Shown here: one piece after another, positions 5,478 through 9,130 of the stretch | How the letters are laid out: each line of letters starts with the position of its first letter | How positions within the stretch are numbered: position 1 is the stretch's first letter | Assembly (NCBI GenBank): GCA_031396505.1 | Contig: JANNKX010000203.1 | Span: forward strand, 1 to 9,130 | Direction of reading: 5' to 3' | Length of the DNA: 9,130 nucleotides | DNA from: JAAFHS01 sp031396505 | GTDB lineage: Bacteria > Pseudomonadota > Alphaproteobacteria > Rhodobacterales > Rhodobacteraceae | Notes under the pieces: generated by a model | What the model was told of the DNA's origin: nothing | Seen by the model: the letters and a program-made list of their open reading frames with translations, nothing else | Database searches by the model: none | Program-made: the position numbers and the translations under genes

Positions 5478-6256
5478 CCGCCCTTCCCCTGTCCCTCAGC
5501 CCCTCCCGCATGTGGCACGATGCCCCTGCCTTTACCGGCCTTGCCCTGTTCATCGCCCTGACCGCCATCCCCCTTCTCGCCGCTGCGGTGATCGACACCC
5601 GCCAGTTTCTCGATGCCCCCATCTGGCAAAAGCCGCTGCAGTTCCATCTGGCACTGGGCACCTACATCATCACCCTCGCCTTCTTCGCCCGGTTCCTGCC
5701 TGACGGCATGCAGTCGCTGCGCTGGCGCATCTACGCAGGCATTGTGTGCTTTTGCATTCTGGCCGAGCTTGCCTGGGTCGGCGGGGCCGCAACGTTCGGC
5801 ATCGCGTCGCATTTCAATGTCGATGATCCCATTATGGGCACCATCTACGGCTTCATGGGCGCCTTTGCCGTCATCCTCACGTCTGCCAGCCTCGTGATGG
5901 GCGTGGCCATCTGGCGCAACCCCGACACCGGCCTATCGCCCACCCTGCACCTGTCCATCGCCCTTGGCCTGATCCTGACCTTTGTCCTGACCGTGATCGC
6001 TGCCGGCACCATGTCTTCAATGCCCGGCCACCACATTGGAATCCCGACAACCAACGCCGCCCTCCCCATCCTCGGCTGGTCGCGTGAGGTAGGCGATCTG
6101 CGCGTCGCGCATTTCTTCGCCACCCATGCCCTGCATATTGTGCCTCTGGCAGGCTTTACCGGCTCTCGCCCCCTCGTCTGGGCCGCCGCAGCCGGTTATT
6201 GCGCCCTCACCATGGGCGTCTTCGCCCTCGGACTGATGGGCCTGCCACTGATCTGA
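5474..6256 (+). CDS. Unrecognised multi-span membrane protein, about seven helices
   Basis: I do not recognise a named family in this 260-residue protein. Hydrophobic segments lie at about 20-40, 55-74, 86-108, 121-146, 157-180, 213-228 and 232-256. Polar residues that look deliberate include DTRQFLDAPIWQKPLQFH (41-58), E98 with W101 in a membrane helix, H113, HH at 186-187, and the cluster H213, H218, H221 in AHFFATHALHIVPL. Such histidine spacing in or near membrane helices could bind heme, metal or a quinone, but nothing proves this. It starts inside the ABA4-like stop (ATGA) with AAGGAG upstream, so the two proteins are co-translated and may work together. Third positions are strongly C-rich as in its neighbour. 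The 3' end meets the DUF3592 gene tail to tail with 3 bp between stops. Confidence 0.85.
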   Translation: MTALPLSLSPSRMWHDAPAFTGLALFIALTAIPLLAAAVIDTRQFLDAPIWQKPLQFHLALGTYIITLAFFARFLPDGMQSLRWRIYAGIVCFCILAELAWVGGAATFGIASHFNVDDPIMGTIYGFMGAFAVILTSASLVMGVAIWRNPDTGLSPTLHLSIALGLILTFVLTVIAAGTMSSMPGHHIGIPTTNAALPILGWSREVGDLRVAHFFATHALHIVPLAGFTGSRPLVWAAAAGYCALTMGVFALGLMGLPLI

Positions 6257-6298
6257 CGGCTATGCCACGTCGCCCGGGACTGTCTTTCGCCATAGCCG
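6257..6298 (+). terminator. Possible terminator stem after the membrane operon
   Basis: CGGCTATG (6257-6264) and CATAGCCG (6291-6298) are exact reverse complements across a 26-base spacer that starts right after the membrane-protein stop. The stem lies inside the 3' coding end of the opposing DUF3592 gene, so it may be chance. No other terminator is seen between these convergent genes. Confidence 0.25.
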
Positions 6299-6769
6299 CC
6301 TGGCCCAGACGGCTGATCCAAGCGCGCCAAGCGCAGCCCCCACCGCCATCCATGATTGGAACCGCGCAGACCCCGCCTTCTCTCCGGGATCAAGCTCGTG
6401 CACCCGTGGCTGCGAGGGCGCATAGCGGATCGTCATCCGGTCCCCGACATCCATCGCCTCATAGCGGCCACGCGAGACGCTCTCCTTCACCTCGACCCGC
6501 GCCATACCGGGCGGGGTGTAGGACAGCAGAAGGTAGTAGTAGGATGTCGAGGTGTGCCGCCTGCGATGGCGCGTCGTCGTATCCTTATCGATGACAACGG
6601 CCTCTATGGCCACGCCCTCTGCCGCCAGAAGCCTGCCATCTCGTCCCGCGTTCACGGACATGGCGAAAACAAACCCTGCGAAGAGACACAGTATCACGGC
6701 CATGATCGCCCAAGCCACGTGGCGCGCGACTTCTGATCGGAACCCGAGAATTTCGACATAGGCCTTCAT
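6260..6769 (-). CDS. DUF3592-like two-span membrane protein
   Basis: The 169-residue product has one N-terminal membrane span (about 17-40), a soluble middle and a second span near the C-terminus (about 141-160) followed by a basic tail. The middle fits DUF3592 proteins: variable basic stretch TTTRHRRRHTSTS, then YYYLLLSYTPPG, then YEAMDVGDRMTIRYAPSQP with the typical VGD...V.Y.P.NP pattern. The function of the family is unknown. The frame is open to a GTG at 6832, but that start has no ribosome site and the extra residues look unconserved. The ATG at 6769 has only a G-rich stretch upstream. A 16-codon frame ends in an ATGA overlap with this start and might couple translation. It is divergent from valS. 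Confidence 0.8.
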   Translation of the reverse strand: MKAYVEILGFRSEVARHVAWAIMAVILCLFAGFVFAMSVNAGRDGRLLAAEGVAIEAVVIDKDTTTRHRRRHTSTSYYYLLLSYTPPGMARVEVKESVSRGRYEAMDVGDRMTIRYAPSQPRVHELDPGEKAGSARFQSWMAVGAALGALGSAVWARRLWRKTVPGDVA

Positions 6770-6875
6770 ATCAGCCCCCCCCACAGCATGGCACCTTCGG
6801 CCATCAGACCGAGCATCCTGTCGCAATGACACCCCAGAGTTTATGGGAAATTCCCCACCATCTTCCCTCCCCCCC

Positions 6876-6904
6876 TTGGCCTTTGCGCCAGCATTCGCTA
6901 TTCC
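6876..6904 (+). promoter_or_regulatory. Candidate valS promoter
   Basis: TTGGCC (6876-6881), a 17-base spacer and TATTCC (6899-6904) form a weak sigma-70-like pair. A start near 6911 would give a leader of about 20 bases that still contains the AGGA ribosome site. No T-box or other long leader fits in this short space. Confidence 0.35.
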
Positions 6905-6930
6905 GCTTCAACCCTTGCAGGATACCCGCG

Positions 6931-9130
6931 ATGCCCATGGAAAAGACCTTCAACGCAGCCGAGGCCGAGGCCCGCATTTCCGCCAAATGGATTGCGGACA
7001 AGGCTTTCGCCGCCGGGGCCAATGCCAAACCGGGCGCGGATGCGTTTTCCATCATGCTGCCCCCGCCCAATGTCACGGGCACCCTGCACATCGGCCACGC
7101 CTTTAACCACACGCTGATGGATATCCTCACCCGTTGGCACCGGATGCGCGGGTTTGACACCCTGTGGCAGCCCGGCCTAGATCACGCAGGCATCGCCACG
7201 CAGATGGTCGTTGAACGCGAATTGGCCAAATCCCAACAGCCCGACCGCCGCACCATGGGGCGCGAGAAATTCCTTGAGAAAGTCTGGGACTGGAAAGACC
7301 GCTCCGGCGATACCATCGTCAACCAGATGCAGCGCTTGGGCGATAGTTGCGACTGGGACCGCAACGCCTTCACCATGTCCGGCAACTTTCCCGACGCCGT
7401 GATCAAGGTCTTTGTCGATATGTACAACAAGGGCCTGATCTATCGCGGCAAACGCCTCGTGAACTGGGACCCCCACTTTGAAACCGCGATCAGCGATCTT
7501 GAGGTCGAGAATATCGAGGTCGCAGGCCATATGTGGCATTTCAAATACCGCCTCGCGGGCGGTGAAACCTATGAATACGTCGAAAAAGACGAAAACGGCA
7601 CAGTCACCCTGCGCGAGGTCCGTGATTACATCGCCATCGCCACGACGCGGCCCGAAACCATGCTCGGCGACGGCGCGGTTGCCGTCCACCCCTCCGATAT
7701 CCGCTACACCCCCATCATCGGCAAGATGGTCCACCTGCCGCTCTGTGACCGCCTGATCCCGATCATCGCCGACGAATACCCCGATCCCTTGTTCGGATCA
7801 GGTGCCGTCAAAATCACCGGCGCGCATGATTTCAACGATTACGCCGTCGCCAAGCGCGCAAGCATTCCCTGCTACCGCCTGATGGACACCCGCGCCCAGA
7901 TGCGCGCCGACGGTGCCCCCTATGCTGAAGCCGTGCTCCGCGCCCGCGAGATTGCGGCAGGATCGCCCACCAATGAATCCGAGGTTGATACCCTTAACCT
8001 CGTCCCCGAAAAGTATCGCGGGCTGGATCGGTTTGAGGCGCGCAAACTCGTGGTTGCCGACATCACCGCCCAAGGCCTCGCCGTCACCACACTGGTCAAG
8101 GAAGTCGATCCCGAAACCGGATCGGAACACTTGCGCCTTGAACCCGTGGTCGACGCGAAAAAGATCATGCAGCCCTTTGGTGACCGCTCCAAGGTCGTGA
8201 TCGAGCCGATGCTGACCGACCAGTGGTTCGTCGATACCGCCAAGATCGTCGAACCCGCGCTGGAGGCGGTGCGCTCGGGCCGCACGAAAATCATCCCGCC
8301 CTCGGGCGAGAAGACCTATTACCACTGGCTGGAAAACATCGAACCCTGGTGCATCTCGCGCCAGCTTTGGTGGGGGCACCAGATTCCGGTTTGGTATGGG
8401 CCAGACCCTGTGACAGTTGCGGACGAGGACGCAGTTGGCTTCGACTGGGTGCCATTCTGCGCAGCGTCCTTCGACGACCTGGCCAAGCAAGTGAAAGCTT
8501 TCTACCAGCCTCATTGCAAACGGGGCGAGACGATTGAGGTTGAAATCACGGACCCTGAGTTCGAGCAGTCCACCGGAACGACACACCTCGTCGACGGCAA
8601 TGATCGAAGCATCTTTATCGAGCTCTTTCAGGACCCCGACGTCCTCGACACCTGGTTCTCCTCCGGCCTCTGGCCCATCGGCACGCTCGGCTGGCCGGAG
8701 CCCACGCCCGAATTCCAGAAATACTTCCCCACCTCGGTCCTGATCACCGGGCAGGACATCCTGTTCTTCTGGGTCGCCCGGATGATGATGATGCAACTGG
8801 CCGTGGTGAACGACATTCCGTTCCACACCGTCTACCAGCACGGCCTGGTCCGCGACGCCAAGGGCAAGAAGATGTCGAAATCCCTCGGCAACGTCATCGA
8901 CCCGTTGGAGATCATCGACGAATACGGCGCCGACGCTCTGCGCTTTGCCAATGCCGCGATGGCCTCCCTCGGCGGCGTGCTGAAATTCGACACCCAGCGC
9001 ATTGCCGGCTACCGGAACTTTGGCACCAAGCTCTGGAACGCCTGCCGCTTTGCCGAGATTAACGGCGTCTGGGACGGCCACGCGACCGGCCCCGCCCCCT
9101 CGACCACAGCCACCGCGAACAAGTGGATCA
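6931..9130 (+). CDS. valS: Valyl-tRNA synthetase (partial, C-terminus beyond the window)
   Basis: This class Ia enzyme charges tRNA-Val with valine and edits mischarged threonine. The 733 visible residues show PPPNVTGTLHIGHAFN with the HIGH motif at 53-56, DHAGIATQ (84-91), NWDP (178-181), the editing-domain ATTRPETML (237-245) and GAHDFNDY (297-304), WWGHQIPVWYG (480-490), DVLDTWFSS (570-578) and KMSKS (647-651). The anticodon-binding domain is only begun and the C-terminal coiled coil is missing off the edge. AGGA (6919-6922) lies eight bases before ATG 6931. A second in-frame ATG follows at 6937. Between Y489 and D570 there are about 80 residues, where I recall about 30 in E. coli. Codons 491-567 in this insert are G/C-ending in 52 of 77, against 50 of 60 just upstream and 66 of 70 just downstream. 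Confidence 0.97.
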   Translation, partial: MPMEKTFNAAEAEARISAKWIADKAFAAGANAKPGADAFSIMLPPPNVTGTLHIGHAFNHTLMDILTRWHRMRGFDTLWQPGLDHAGIATQMVVERELAKSQQPDRRTMGREKFLEKVWDWKDRSGDTIVNQMQRLGDSCDWDRNAFTMSGNFPDAVIKVFVDMYNKGLIYRGKRLVNWDPHFETAISDLEVENIEVAGHMWHFKYRLAGGETYEYVEKDENGTVTLREVRDYIAIATTRPETMLGDGAVAVHPSDIRYTPIIGKMVHLPLCDRLIPIIADEYPDPLFGSGAVKITGAHDFNDYAVAKRASIPCYRLMDTRAQMRADGAPYAEAVLRAREIAAGSPTNESEVDTLNLVPEKYRGLDRFEARKLVVADITAQGLAVTTLVKEVDPETGSEHLRLEPVVDAKKIMQPFGDRSKVVIEPMLTDQWFVDTAKIVEPALEAVRSGRTKIIPPSGEKTYYHWLENIEPWCISRQLWWGHQIPVWYGPDPVTVADEDAVGFDWVPFCAASFDDLAKQVKAFYQPHCKRGETIEVEITDPEFEQSTGTTHLVDGNDRSIFIELFQDPDVLDTWFSSGLWPIGTLGWPEPTPEFQKYFPTSVLITGQDILFFWVARMMMMQLAVVNDIPFHTVYQHGLVRDAKGKKMSKSLGNVIDPLEIIDEYGADALRFANAAMASLGGVLKFDTQRIAGYRNFGTKLWNACRFAEINGVWDGHATGPAPSTTATANKWI

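Noticed and set aside
6844..6857. TGGGAAATTCCCCA near-palindrome upstream of valS
   Set aside because: It has one mismatched pair, no second copy in the window and no regulator nearby, so it is too short to support a site.
7640..7690. GDG in place of GDT after TTRPET in the ValRS editing domain, as a sign of lost editing
   Set aside because: The TTRPET and HDFNDY editing motifs are intact, and I recall GDGAVAV as common in alphaproteobacterial ValRS.
7798..9081. 427-codon minus-strand open frame inside valS
   Set aside because: It is fully antisense to valS, whose conserved motifs run through the whole segment.

Overview
The window looks like chromosomal DNA from a high-GC alphaproteobacterium, most likely of the Rhodobacterales (Roseobacter group). 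This rests on the strong G/C bias at third codon positions, the style of the valyl-tRNA synthetase and decarboxylase sequences, and a C-rich intergenic motif near the left edge that I recall from that order. No database search was possible, so the taxonomic call is an inference. I see no rRNA, tRNA, CRISPR array, insertion sequence or phage gene.

Left part (1-3812, minus strand). After a non-coding G/C-rich tail (1-91) lies a complete molybdenum hydroxylase large subunit with the form II CoxL signature. No iron-sulfur or FAD subunit gene accompanies it in the window. Upstream of it, separated by a 10-bp perfect stem, is a fold-type III PLP decarboxylase of the ornithine decarboxylase family. 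Its 5' leader is unusually structured, with two adjacent hairpins. An Lrp/AsnC regulator is divergent from the decarboxylase, and the shared 218-bp gap holds three similar GCA-AATT boxes around a candidate decarboxylase promoter. The simplest reading is local control of the decarboxylase by the Lrp protein, possibly with an RNA leader as a second layer.

Middle (3813-6256). The Lrp gene converges on a TetR/WHG-type regulator, with a hairpin beside each stop codon. The TetR gene is divergent from a tightly coupled two-gene membrane operon: an ABA4-like (DUF4281) protein followed, with an ATGA overlap, by a protein of about seven membrane spans that I do not recognise. The gap between TetR and the operon has a perfect 7-bp inverted repeat whose arms each contain a TTGACA hexamer pointing outward. 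This is both a back-to-back promoter arrangement and a good operator candidate. This three-gene module is the part of the window most likely to be an undescribed system.

Right part (6257-9130). A small DUF3592-like membrane protein on the minus strand ends 3 bp from the stop of the seven-span protein. It is divergent from valS, which runs off the right edge after 733 codons. The valS catalytic core carries an insertion of roughly 45-50 residues, in a segment whose third-position GC drops sharply, just before the conserved DVLDTWFSS motif.
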